A stretch of DNA of 15,840 nucleotides, taken from positions 1 to 15,840 of the forward strand of contig CAMLRB010000069.1 of NCBI GenBank assembly GCA_946482295.1, given 5' to 3'. The DNA comes from an uncultured Bacteriovorax sp. Its GTDB lineage: Bacteria > Bdellovibrionota > Bacteriovoracia > Bacteriovoracales > Bacteriovoracaceae. Shown here piece after piece: positions 1 to 6,224 of this stretch. Below the pieces are notes generated by a model. That model ran no database searches, had not been told where the DNA came from, and saw nothing but the letters and a program-made list of their open reading frames with translations. The translations under genes were made by a program, and so were the position numbers. Numbering within the stretch: the stretch's first letter is position 1; each line of letters opens with the position of its first letter.

Positions 1-173
1 GAAATTTTCTTCATCATTTTGAGAGGGACATTACAAAGTCCACGCTCAACGTTTGAAATGAATTGTCCGTTCTTGTAACCAAGAAGTAAGGACAAGTCAG
101 ATTGTGAGTAATTCTTTGGGTGATTGATTCTCTTAGTGCGAACTAATGCCGCGATGTTTTTAAATGATCTCAT
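1..173 (-). CDS. XRE/Cro-type helix-turn-helix protein (partial, 3' end outside window)
   Basis: The complement of 171-173 is an ATG, preceded by a strong GGAGGA ribosome site (complement of 183-188, 9-base spacer). The frame stays open to the left edge, giving 57 residues. Residues from about 23 (YSQSDLSLLLGYKNGQ) to about 45 (ISNVERGLCNVPL) have the pattern of a Cro/C1 HTH: a Q-x-x-L first helix, a G-Y turn, a recognition helix and an I-S-x-x-E-R-G segment. The family binds DNA, usually as a dimer, and acts as a transcriptional regulator or small restriction/stress controller. The C-terminal part lies outside the window, so any additional domain cannot be seen. It is divergent from the exonuclease III gene across about 155 bp. 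Confidence 0.8.
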   Translation of the reverse strand, partial: MRSFKNIAALVRTKRINHPKNYSQSDLSLLLGYKNGQFISNVERGLCNVPLKMMKKI

Positions 174-204
174 TTTATTATTTCCTCCGAGAAACTAAAA
201 AAAG

Positions 205-210
205 ATTATA
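205..210 (-). promoter_or_regulatory. Possible -10 box for the leftward HTH gene
   Basis: The complement of these bases is a perfect TATAAT, about 30 bases upstream of the HTH start codon. No convincing -35 box stands 16-18 bases further upstream, so this is only a candidate. The rest of the divergent gap 174-328 is very AT-rich, and I could not pick a clear rightward promoter for the exonuclease gene in it. Confidence 0.3.
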
Positions 211-328
211 GTAAGGTATAGATTTATAATCCGTTGTAGATTTAATCTTTAGACTACCTTAACAAATAAAAAAGTGAACTTAAATAAAATTTTCGCTATT
301 TCAAGAAATCTTCACAGGAGTTTTGTTT

Positions 329-1111
329 ATGCGCATAGTTACATGGAATATCAACGGGCTTCGCTCGGTATCTCAAAAAGGCTTCAAAGATTGGTTTGTG
401 ACGCACTCTCCTGAAATTATTGCATTGCAAGAGATAAAGGCTCAACAAATTGATGTCATCAAACTTTTAGATGACTGGAAAGATCACTATCACATTTTTC
501 TCAATCCAGCGGTCAAAAAAGGATATTCCGGTACGGCTTTTATGGTTAAAAACTCTTTCATGCATGAGGGGTTGAGGGTCACTTCGGGAATGGGAGATCA
601 CCATCTCGAAGATGAGGGCCGATTAATCTGGATGGAATCAGAAAAATTTATTTTGCTCAATGGCTATTTTCCCAATGGGAAGCCCGATCACTCGCGCGTG
701 GACTATAAATTGAAGTTTTCGCGTGATGTTTTGTCATTCGCAACAGAATTAAGAGCGAAAGGAAGGCCGGTCATCATTTGCGGAGATGTGAATACGGCCC
801 ACCGAGAAATTGATCTTTCAAATCCTAAGGCCAATCAAAAAACGACCGGATTTCTACCGCACGAACGTGTTTTTATCGAGGAAATTCTTGCCCAGGGATT
901 TGTTGATGCTCTTCGTGTGCATTTTCCTGAGGAAAAAAATATCTATTCATGGTGGACTTACAGAGGTGATTGTCGAGAAAGAAATATTGGTTGGAGACTC
1001 GACTATTTTTTCGTTGATAAATCGATTGAGAAAAATATTAAAAAAATTGCTCATTATAGAGAAGTTTTGGGATCAGATCATTGCCCAGTGGAAATTGAAC
1101 TTGAATTCTAG
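329..1111 (+). CDS. xth: Exodeoxyribonuclease III (AP endonuclease, Xth/ExoA type)
   Basis: A Mg-dependent 3'-5' exonuclease and class II AP endonuclease of base-excision repair, cytoplasmic. The 260-residue protein is the usual family length and shows the endonuclease/exonuclease/phosphatase fold motifs in order. These are TWNINGLR near the N-terminus, LQEIKAQ with the metal-binding Glu, SGTAF, GDVNTAH (the Asp-Asn pair), NIGWRLDYF and the C-terminal GSDHCPVEIEL with the catalytic Asp-His. I chose the ATG at 329 because an AGGAG at 316-320 lies 8 bases upstream. A TTG at 323 in frame would add only two residues and sits too close to that site. The DOMON-like gene follows after 23 bases, so the two may be cotranscribed, although their functions are not obviously linked. 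The GDVNTAH form (Thr where GD-x-NVAH is common) is a minor variation. Confidence 0.95.
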   Translation: MRIVTWNINGLRSVSQKGFKDWFVTHSPEIIALQEIKAQQIDVIKLLDDWKDHYHIFLNPAVKKGYSGTAFMVKNSFMHEGLRVTSGMGDHHLEDEGRLIWMESEKFILLNGYFPNGKPDHSRVDYKLKFSRDVLSFATELRAKGRPVIICGDVNTAHREIDLSNPKANQKTTGFLPHERVFIEEILAQGFVDALRVHFPEEKNIYSWWTYRGDCRERNIGWRLDYFFVDKSIEKNIKKIAHYREVLGSDHCPVEIELEF

Positions 1112-1134
1112 CAGGTAAAAATTAAAATAATTTT

Positions 1135-1665
1135 ATGACGACACATACACTCATCCCCTATGAAAAAACCTCTTCTCCCCTCATTAATATTGAATGTGAG
1201 CTCATCTCGCGTGATGATGCCTTTTTTGTGAGTTACAAACTCACAGGTGATTTGAAAAGCATTGATCTCGGCACTGAACCTCATCATGCTCGTATCATAA
1301 AATTATGGGAGAAAACATGTTTCGAACTTTTTATTAAAAACAAAAAAGATCAGTATATGGAATTCAATTTCTCCCCTGTCTTTGAATGGAATGCTTTTTT
1401 CTTTGATAAAAAAGGTGATGCCCTTCAAGAGTTCGAAAAGATGGCGTCAGTGAAAATGGATATTCTCCACTCAATGGAAGTGTTCAAAGTAATTGTTGAA
1501 ATTAAAAAGAGTCAGTTTCCTGAAGATTTTTTCACTGAGGGAATGAGTGCAGGACTAACAACTGTACTAAAAGAGAGAGCTGGACGTTTAAGTTATTGGG
1601 CCCTTTCTCACGAAGATCAAAGGCCCAACTTTCACGACTTCAAGTCATTTAAATATAAGTTTTAA
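1135..1665 (+). CDS. DOMON-like (MurB-associated type) domain protein
   Basis: A 176-residue protein without signal peptide or membrane segment. It carries the recognisable pattern of the small DOMON-like family often found near bacterial metabolic genes: LWEKTCFELFI around residues 58-68, YMEFNFSP around 79-86 followed by EWNAFFF, and near the end LSYWALSHEDQRPNFHDFKSF. DOMON folds are beta-sandwiches that in other families bind sugars or heme. For this cytoplasmic subgroup no substrate is established, so I assign the fold but no reaction. It starts 23 bases after exonuclease III with only a weak ribosome site (AGGT, far upstream). Its last 17 bases overlap the end of the convergent acidic protein gene, leaving no room for a terminator. 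Confidence 0.75.
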   Translation: MTTHTLIPYEKTSSPLINIECELISRDDAFFVSYKLTGDLKSIDLGTEPHHARIIKLWEKTCFELFIKNKKDQYMEFNFSPVFEWNAFFFDKKGDALQEFEKMASVKMDILHSMEVFKVIVEIKKSQFPEDFFTEGMSAGLTTVLKERAGRLSYWALSHEDQRPNFHDFKSFKYKF

Positions 1666-2050
1666 TCGCGATTGTGTATTCTTTTTCAGAAACTTTGCTT
1701 ACGAGACCAGTTACCAATAATTCCTGGTAACAAGCATTCATAAGTTTTTTTCCCATATCATCGAGAACAACCGTATAAATCTTATCTTCAGTTTTAAAAT
1801 CAAGTGAAAGAACTTTTCCTTCTTTTGAGCGCTCTTTCGGACGAATTGTTCCTGATAACTGAACTAATTTGTCTTTATAGAAATAGTAGCTCTCACGATT
1901 AAAGCCTGACGATTCAGAATTTTTCTTCTTCCCTTTACCGCCACCTTCTTCATCATCGTCGTCAAAAGAGAAATCATCTCCGTCGCTGGAGTCGCTATCA
2001 ACATCGATATCATCTTCTAAATCGTCGAACTCGTCTTTAAATCCACCCAT
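1649..2050 (-). CDS. Small protein with acidic disordered N-terminus and probable OB-fold
   Basis: This 133-residue protein has two halves. Residues 1-45 are almost all Asp, Glu, Ser and Gly (for example DDLEDDIDVDSDSSDGDD), ending in a Gly/Lys-rich linker (GGGKGKKK). Residues 53-133 alternate strands in an order that suits an OB-fold: LVQLSGTIR, KVLSLDFK, IYTVVLDD, then a helix (MGKKLMNACYQE), then LLVTGLVSKV and YTIAIKTYI. OB-folds of this type bind nucleic acid or partner proteins, and an acidic tail can mimic DNA or regulate binding. I do not recognise a named family. The start is supported by an AAGGA (complement of 2061-2065) about 10 bases upstream of the ATG. It converges on and overlaps the DOMON-like gene by 17 bases. 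Confidence 0.75.
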   Translation of the reverse strand: MGGFKDEFDDLEDDIDVDSDSSDGDDFSFDDDDEEGGGKGKKKNSESSGFNRESYYFYKDKLVQLSGTIRPKERSKEGKVLSLDFKTEDKIYTVVLDDMGKKLMNACYQELLVTGLVSKVSEKEYTIAIKTYI

Positions 2051-2229
2051 ACAGCGGTTATCCTTTGGTAAAAGTCTTAAGTTAAAATCTTATAATAGCT
2101 TAAATATTTCAGAAAAAAGCGCTAAAAATCAACCATTTTTCATCTCTCTGCCGCATATAAATGACACCCCCCTAATTTGTTTTGCCCTAGTATAAAGGAA
2201 TTTGATGGTTTTTATTGACCAGAAAAGCC

Positions 2230-2257
2230 TTTCCAGCATTATTAGGAGTGCTATAAT
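2230..2257 (+). promoter_or_regulatory. Candidate sigma70-type promoter of the small secreted protein gene
   Basis: TTTCCA at 2230-2235 (4 of 6 to consensus) stands 16 bases before a perfect TATAAT at 2252-2257. Transcription would begin near 2264, giving a short leader of about 25 bases that contains the GGAGG site at 2276-2280. The -10 match is strong and the -35 match is modest. Confidence 0.5.
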
Positions 2258-2288
2258 AAGGGGGAATGCGCAAACGGAGGCCCCGAGA

Positions 2289-2507
2289 ATGATGGCAAAA
2301 AATATGAAGCTCTTACTCCTTTTACTTTCAATTTCTTTAATGGCGACTGGAAATCTCCTTTCGGCCCAAGATGAAATTGTGATCCCTGAATCAGAAGAAG
2401 AAACATTCATTCCACCAGCGACAAATGGTGATTCTAACAATCCTCCTGTCATTCTAGACGAGAGTGATTCTGCCGACGTTTCAGACGTTGAAGAATACGA
2501 CGGTTAA
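2289..2507 (+). CDS. Tiny secreted acidic protein
   Basis: A 72-residue protein. The first 26 residues form a clear Sec signal peptide: a Lys-containing start, a leucine-rich core (KLLLLLLSISLMATG) and a small-residue cleavage site near LLSA/QDE. There is no lipobox Cys. The mature part, about 46 residues, is rich in Glu, Asp, Pro and Asn, with no Cys and almost no basic residues, and is probably disordered. I chose the ATG at 2289 because GGAGG at 2276-2280 lies 8 bases upstream and the signal peptide then starts properly. A second ATG follows immediately at 2292. The frame is open back to 2202, and an ATG at 2205 with AAGGA in front could give an N-terminally extended form, but that would bury the signal peptide. 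Function is not recognisable. An A/T-rich hairpin follows the gene. Confidence 0.6.
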   Translation: MMAKNMKLLLLLLSISLMATGNLLSAQDEIVIPESEEETFIPPATNGDSNNPPVILDESDSADVSDVEEYDG

Positions 2508-2539
2508 TTTTTTTCAATCTCACATCTGTATAAGTAAAT

Positions 2540-2575
2540 AAAAAGAGCAATCAGTTCGATTGTCACACTCTTTTT
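2540..2575 (+). terminator. Probable Rho-independent terminator after the secreted-protein gene
   Basis: AAAAAGAG at 2540-2547 pairs with CTCTTTTT at 2568-2575. Inside it CAATC (2548-2552) pairs with GATTG (2558-2562) around a 5-base loop, with a 5-base bulge on the 3' side. The T-run is part of the outer stem, and the mirrored A-run means it could work in both directions. It separates the small gene from the promoter of the hydrocarbon operon. Confidence 0.5.
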
Positions 2576-2585
2576 ACAAAAAGCT

Positions 2586-2613
2586 TTGCCTCATTCCATC
2601 TATTTCATATATT
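2586..2613 (+). promoter_or_regulatory. Candidate promoter of the ole operon
   Basis: TTGCCT at 2586-2591 (-35-like, 4 of 6) is followed 16 bases later by TATATT at 2608-2613 (5 of 6 to TATAAT). The start point would be near 2620, about 47 bases before the regulator's ATG. It lies just after the terminator-like hairpin and just before an imperfect inverted repeat, a sensible arrangement for an autoregulated operon. Confidence 0.45.
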
Positions 2614-2623
2614 ATATTTTTGT

Positions 2624-2640
2624 AATATCTTAGAAATATT
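2624..2640. promoter_or_regulatory. Possible operator: AATAT-N7-ATATT inverted repeat
   Basis: AATAT and ATATT arms surround a 7-base centre immediately downstream of the candidate -10 box, where a bound MarR/GbsR-type dimer would block initiation. The arms are short and A/T only, so chance occurrence is quite possible in this AT-rich gap. Confidence 0.25.
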
Positions 2641-2666
2641 CATGCTTTGCATTGCAAGGAAGCCGT

Positions 2667-3293
2667 ATGGTTGTGGAAGCTGAACTTTTATCTGAACTCC
2701 CGCATTTCGAAATGTTTTTCGGCCGCATTGGTTTTAAACGTATCGATGGATCGGTTTATGGTCTGCTCGTTATGGCCAAAAAGCCGCTGACGTCAGAAGA
2801 AATCGAAACCACTCTTAATCTCTCTCAAAGTGCCGTTTCCCTCTCATTAAAAACACTCGCTCAAATTGGTGCCATTGAATCACGTGATGATCGTGATAAC
2901 CGCGATACAAAAGCAAAACTGCATTCAGCTCGTGAAGATTCACTCGCGATTGTGGCCAGCGTATTTAGAAAACGTGAAGAAGAAATGGTAGCCGACTTTA
3001 AAAGAATGGCCCAAAGAATTCTCGATAAGTCTTCGGGAGATGAAAATATCTCGCGCAAGAGACGTATGCAGTCGATTATCTCAACTTGCGAAATCGCTGA
3101 ATCAGTTATGAACTTTGTCATCACGATTGCTCAAAACAAGGCCGTGGAAACCTACGATGCTCAATATGAAGCTTTGGTGAAACGAATTCCAAAAGCGATT
3201 GATCTTCTTTCTAGTACAGCAGGACCTCTCAGCGACATCACGATGAATGTTACAGGAAAAATAAAAGATAAGTTTTTTAAAGGACACATATGA
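2667..3293 (+). CDS. GbsR/MarR-type winged-helix transcriptional regulator
   Basis: A 208-residue cytoplasmic protein with a winged HTH at about residues 27-82. It has the F-x-R-I-G-x-x-R-I-x-G-x-x-Y-G-L-L opening typical of the GbsR branch, a helix-turn-helix (TSEEIETTLNLSQSAVSLSL) and a wing rich in Arg and Asp (ESRDDRDNRDTK). The remaining ~120 residues are helical and amphipathic, likely for dimerisation and ligand sensing. I chose the ATG at 2667 because AAGGA at 2656-2660 is 6 bases upstream. A TTG at 2652 in frame overlaps that region and is less likely. Its stop overlaps the ketosynthase start in an ATGA, so it is the first gene of the operon and probably controls it, possibly by binding its own promoter. 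The ligand is unknown; an acyl intermediate or product would be a natural guess. Confidence 0.82.
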   Translation: MVVEAELLSELPHFEMFFGRIGFKRIDGSVYGLLVMAKKPLTSEEIETTLNLSQSAVSLSLKTLAQIGAIESRDDRDNRDTKAKLHSAREDSLAIVASVFRKREEEMVADFKRMAQRILDKSSGDENISRKRRMQSIISTCEIAESVMNFVITIAQNKAVETYDAQYEALVKRIPKAIDLLSSTAGPLSDITMNVTGKIKDKFFKGHI

Positions 3294-4528
3294 AATCAGA
3301 ACGCGAAAGAATCGTCATCACTGGTATTGGACTCACTTCACCGCTGGGAAATAGTCTTCCTGAATTGCGTGAGGGTCTTTTAAATGGTCGCTCAGGAATC
3401 ACGCACACAGAAATTCGTCACATGGGCGTTGTAGCGGCAGGTCTGTGCAAATTTGATGAAGCTAAACACCAGCCCAAAAAAATGCGTAAGCGTGGAACAC
3501 GTGCGGGTGCCATTTCCATTTTTTGTACAAAAGAAGCCTTAATTGATTCTGGAATCGATTTTGATTCTGTTGATAAAAATCGCGTTGGGGTTTATTTCGG
3601 AATTACTGAACACGGAAACGTAGAAACTGAAAACGAAATTCATGATCTCTATAATGTTCACAATAAAGATGTGAGTTTTTGGTCTCACCACCACAATCCA
3701 AGAACAGTAGCGAATAATCCAGCAGGAGAAGTCACACTTGTTTTAGGTATTACAGGCCCTCATTATACTATCGGCGCAGCTTGTGCGGCCGGAAACTTAG
3801 GTATCATCCAGGGTGTTCAACAACTTCTATTAGATGAAGTTGATGTTGCGTTTGCTGGTGGTATTTCAGAATCAACAGAGACGTTTGGAATCTTTGCTGC
3901 TTTTAAAGCGCAAGGGGCCTTAGGTCATCACGAAGATCCAACACTCGCCACTCGCCCACTTGATCTTGATCGCAACGGAATCGTTGTTTCAGAAGGTGGA
4001 GCTGTTTATGTGCTAGAGCGTCTTTCTGATGCGAAAAAAAGAAACGCAAAAATCTACGGCGAAATTATCGGCTATCATTCAAACTCAGATGCTTCTGATT
4101 TTGTTCTTCCTAATACAGAGAGACAAATTGAATGCATGAAATTTGCGATGAAAAAAGCAGGTATCGAGCCTCATGAAGTCGACATCGTCAACATGCATGC
4201 AACAGGAACTATGCAAGGTGATATTCAAGAATGTCAGGCCGTCGCTGGTCTCTTTGGTGACAGCAAAACAACTTTTGTGAATGCGACGAAAGGTTTCATT
4301 GGACACGCAATGGGGGCGGCCGGAGCGCTAGAGCTTGCTGGAAATATCCCATCATTTGAAGATGGTTATGTTCACCCTTGTAAAAAAATCGAAAAACTAG
4401 ATCCTCAATGCGCGATTCCTAATCTCGTAAACGGCGAAAAAGTTTCTCACAACGTAAATATCATTCTTAACAACTCATTTGGGATGTTAGGAATTAATTC
4501 ATCACTAATTGTTAAGAAGTACAAATAG
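3290..4528 (+). CDS. FabF-like beta-ketoacyl-ACP synthase (specialised KAS II-type)
   Basis: Condenses malonyl-ACP with acyl-ACP by decarboxylative Claisen condensation; cytoplasmic. At 412 residues it matches the FabF length. The complete Cys-His-His triad is visible: Cys165 in GAACAAGN, His303 in NMHATGT and His339 in KGFIGHAMGAAG, with Lys334. Spacing equals that of E. coli FabF. It is nevertheless divergent around the pocket: CAAGN instead of the usual CATS-type sequence, HATGT instead of HGTST, and NSFGMLGIN instead of NSFGFGGTN. The last puts Met399 where FabF has its gating Phe. These changes suggest a different chain length or shape. It starts in an ATGA overlap with the regulator, with AAAGGA a few bases upstream, and the ACP gene follows 26 bases later. 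It is probably not the housekeeping FabF, because it is embedded with ole genes. A cognate chain-length-factor partner is not seen. Confidence 0.9.
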   Translation: MKSERERIVITGIGLTSPLGNSLPELREGLLNGRSGITHTEIRHMGVVAAGLCKFDEAKHQPKKMRKRGTRAGAISIFCTKEALIDSGIDFDSVDKNRVGVYFGITEHGNVETENEIHDLYNVHNKDVSFWSHHHNPRTVANNPAGEVTLVLGITGPHYTIGAACAAGNLGIIQGVQQLLLDEVDVAFAGGISESTETFGIFAAFKAQGALGHHEDPTLATRPLDLDRNGIVVSEGGAVYVLERLSDAKKRNAKIYGEIIGYHSNSDASDFVLPNTERQIECMKFAMKKAGIEPHEVDIVNMHATGTMQGDIQECQAVAGLFGDSKTTFVNATKGFIGHAMGAAGALELAGNIPSFEDGYVHPCKKIEKLDPQCAIPNLVNGEKVSHNVNIILNNSFGMLGINSSLIVKKYK

Positions 4529-4554
4529 AAAGGTACTCATAAGGAGAGGAAGAC

Positions 4555-4806
4555 ATGCTATCGAATGCAGAAGTACGTACAAAAGTTTTAGACATCATCG
4601 CTGACATCGCTCTGGATGACGACGTTACAGGAATCAAAGACGAAGTCGCTCTTCGTGAACAACTTGACCTTGATTCAATGGACTTTTTAGATATCGTTAT
4701 GGAACTAAAAAAACGTCATAAAATTGAAGTTCCTCAAGAAGATTACCCACGTCTTGCGACTATGGCATCTTGTGTGGAATACCTTGCTCCGAAATTCAAT
4801 CAGTAA
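4555..4806 (+). CDS. Acyl carrier protein (dedicated)
   Basis: An 83-residue acidic helical protein with the phosphopantetheine attachment site DLDSMDF, Ser41 being the modified residue. It needs a holo-ACP synthase, which is not in the window. Family role: it carries the growing acyl chain as a thioester between ketosynthase, reductases and dehydratase. The neighbouring ketosynthase and flavoprotein imply that it holds the pathway-specific chain before OleA. A good ribosome site, AAGGAGAGGA, precedes the ATG, which fits the need for high ACP levels. Its TAA stop overlaps the ATG of the FAD enzyme (TAATG at 4804-4808). The recognition helix after Ser41 (DFLDIVMELKKRHKIEVP) is more basic than that of AcpP, compatible with separate partners. 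Confidence 0.92.
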   Translation: MLSNAEVRTKVLDIIADIALDDDVTGIKDEVALREQLDLDSMDFLDIVMELKKRHKIEVPQEDYPRLATMASCVEYLAPKFNQ

Positions 4807-6224
4807 TGATAACTGAAAAAGTTGATTGTGTGATTATAGGTGCTGGAATGTCCGGTCTTGCGGCCGGCATCCGGCTCTCCATGTACGACAAGAAAGTTGT
4901 CGTGCTTGAAAAACACACGATCAGCGGCGGCCTCAATTCCTATTACGCTCGTGGAAAACGCAAGTTTGATGTGGGTCTTCACGCTCTCACAAATTATGTA
5001 TCTCCCGGTGATCGAGGCAAACCTTTTAATAAATTATTAAAACAACTCCGCATTCCCTACTCTGATTTTAAACTGTCAGAGCAAAATTACTCTCTCATAA
5101 AATTTCCCGAACACACTCTTCGCTTCAGTAACAACATCGAAGAATTACTCGAAAATATCACTCGCCAATTCCCCGATGAAATAGACGGATTTTTAAAACT
5201 GCTTGAGAAAGTAAAAACTTTTGATGAAGTGAATCTGAATAATGAAACAGTCATGGCCAAAACGGTCGTTGGCCACTTTATCAAATCTCCTCAACTCGTG
5301 GAGATGATATTCTGTCCGCTTTTAATTTATGGATCGGCCTGGGAAAACGATATGGATTTCTCCCAGTTCGTCATTATGTTCAAAAGTATTTTTCTCGAGG
5401 GATTCGCTCGTCCGGAAGGGGGCGTTCGAACAATTTTAGATTTATTACATAAAAAACTCTCTGATGTCGGAGGCGTTGTTCGCTATAAAAGTGAAGTTAC
5501 ACGCATTCTCACGAATAACGATAGAGTTGTGGGTGTTGAAATTAATCACTCGCACATTATCGAATGCTCTCAAATTCTCTCGAGCATGGGTCTACCGGAA
5601 ACATTTGGTGTGGTCGAAGAGCTGGCCTCTTCATCGCAACCACCTGTGGGTAATCTTTCTTTCTGTGAAAGCATTCTCATTACAGATAAAAAACCACGCG
5701 ATTTAGGCATTGATGCCACCATTATTTTTGCCAACAATCGCCCCGAATATCTCTACCAGAAGCCGACAACTCTCTTTGATGACCAAAGTGCTGTTGTTTG
5801 TTTTCCTAATAATTTTAAATACGAAAATTTCAGTGATGATTATGAAGAAGGTGTTCTAAGAGTCACGAACATTGCAAACTTCGATTTGTGGAACGAATTA
5901 AAACAAAATCCGGAAAAAGAGCTCTACAGAAATCAGAAAGAAATTGTCGCTCAATCCGCACAAAAAATGTTGATCGATTGTGGACTTCGCTCTGATTTCA
6001 ATGTGGTCTTCAAAGATATCTTCACTCCGACGACTATCAAAAGATACACTCATCATGCTGGTGGAACAGTGTATGGATCTACAGAAAAAAGTCGTAACGG
6101 AACGACTCCCATTAACGGTCTTTATATTTGTGGAACGGATCAGGGATTTCTTGGCATTGTTGGAAGTATGCTATCTGGTATTTCAATGGCCAATCTCCAC
6201 GTCCTGCAAGGAAGCTCAACATGA
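4806..6224 (+). CDS. CrtI/CrtISO-like FAD-dependent oxidoreductase (desaturase, isomerase or saturase)
   Basis: A 472-residue flavoprotein of the phytoene desaturase/carotenoid isomerase/retinol saturase superfamily. The N-terminal dinucleotide fold reads VIIGAGMSGLAAG (GxGxxG at residues 12-17) with the ribose-binding Glu35 in VVVLEK, followed by the GGLNSYY and FDVGLHALTNY segments typical of the family. The C-terminal FAD motif is INGLYICGTDQGFLG near residues 435-450, followed by a short hydrophobic helix that may touch the membrane. I use the ATG at 4806, which overlaps the ACP stop. The longer frame from 4770 would add 12 residues lying entirely within the ACP coding sequence. No carotenoid gene (phytoene or GGPP synthase) is nearby, so the substrate is probably an acyl chain on the ACP or the assembled hydrocarbon, an inference from context. 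The stop overlaps oleA in an ATGA. The exact reaction cannot be read from sequence. Confidence 0.85.
   Translation: MITEKVDCVIIGAGMSGLAAGIRLSMYDKKVVVLEKHTISGGLNSYYARGKRKFDVGLHALTNYVSPGDRGKPFNKLLKQLRIPYSDFKLSEQNYSLIKFPEHTLRFSNNIEELLENITRQFPDEIDGFLKLLEKVKTFDEVNLNNETVMAKTVVGHFIKSPQLVEMIFCPLLIYGSAWENDMDFSQFVIMFKSIFLEGFARPEGGVRTILDLLHKKLSDVGGVVRYKSEVTRILTNNDRVVGVEINHSHIIECSQILSSMGLPETFGVVEELASSSQPPVGNLSFCESILITDKKPRDLGIDATIIFANNRPEYLYQKPTTLFDDQSAVVCFPNNFKYENFSDDYEEGVLRVTNIANFDLWNELKQNPEKELYRNQKEIVAQSAQKMLIDCGLRSDFNVVFKDIFTPTTIKRYTHHAGGTVYGSTEKSRNGTTPINGLYICGTDQGFLGIVGSMLSGISMANLHVLQGSST

Noticed and set aside
2124..2140. Hairpin AAAAAT-CAACC-ATTTTT as a terminator
   Set aside because: The stem is A/T only, and it lies between two divergent genes, where no terminator is expected.
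2129..2452. Minus-strand open frame of 107 codons with a hydrophobic stretch
   Set aside because: It is antisense to the small secreted protein; the hydrophobic run is the mirror of that signal peptide region, there is no ribosome site, and the plus-strand gene has a better promoter, ribosome site and signal peptide.
4806..6224. Part of a carotenoid pathway
   Set aside because: No phytoene synthase, GGPP synthase or other carotenoid gene is present, and the gene is coupled to an ACP and oleA, so a lipid role is more likely; it remains open for a genome-wide check.
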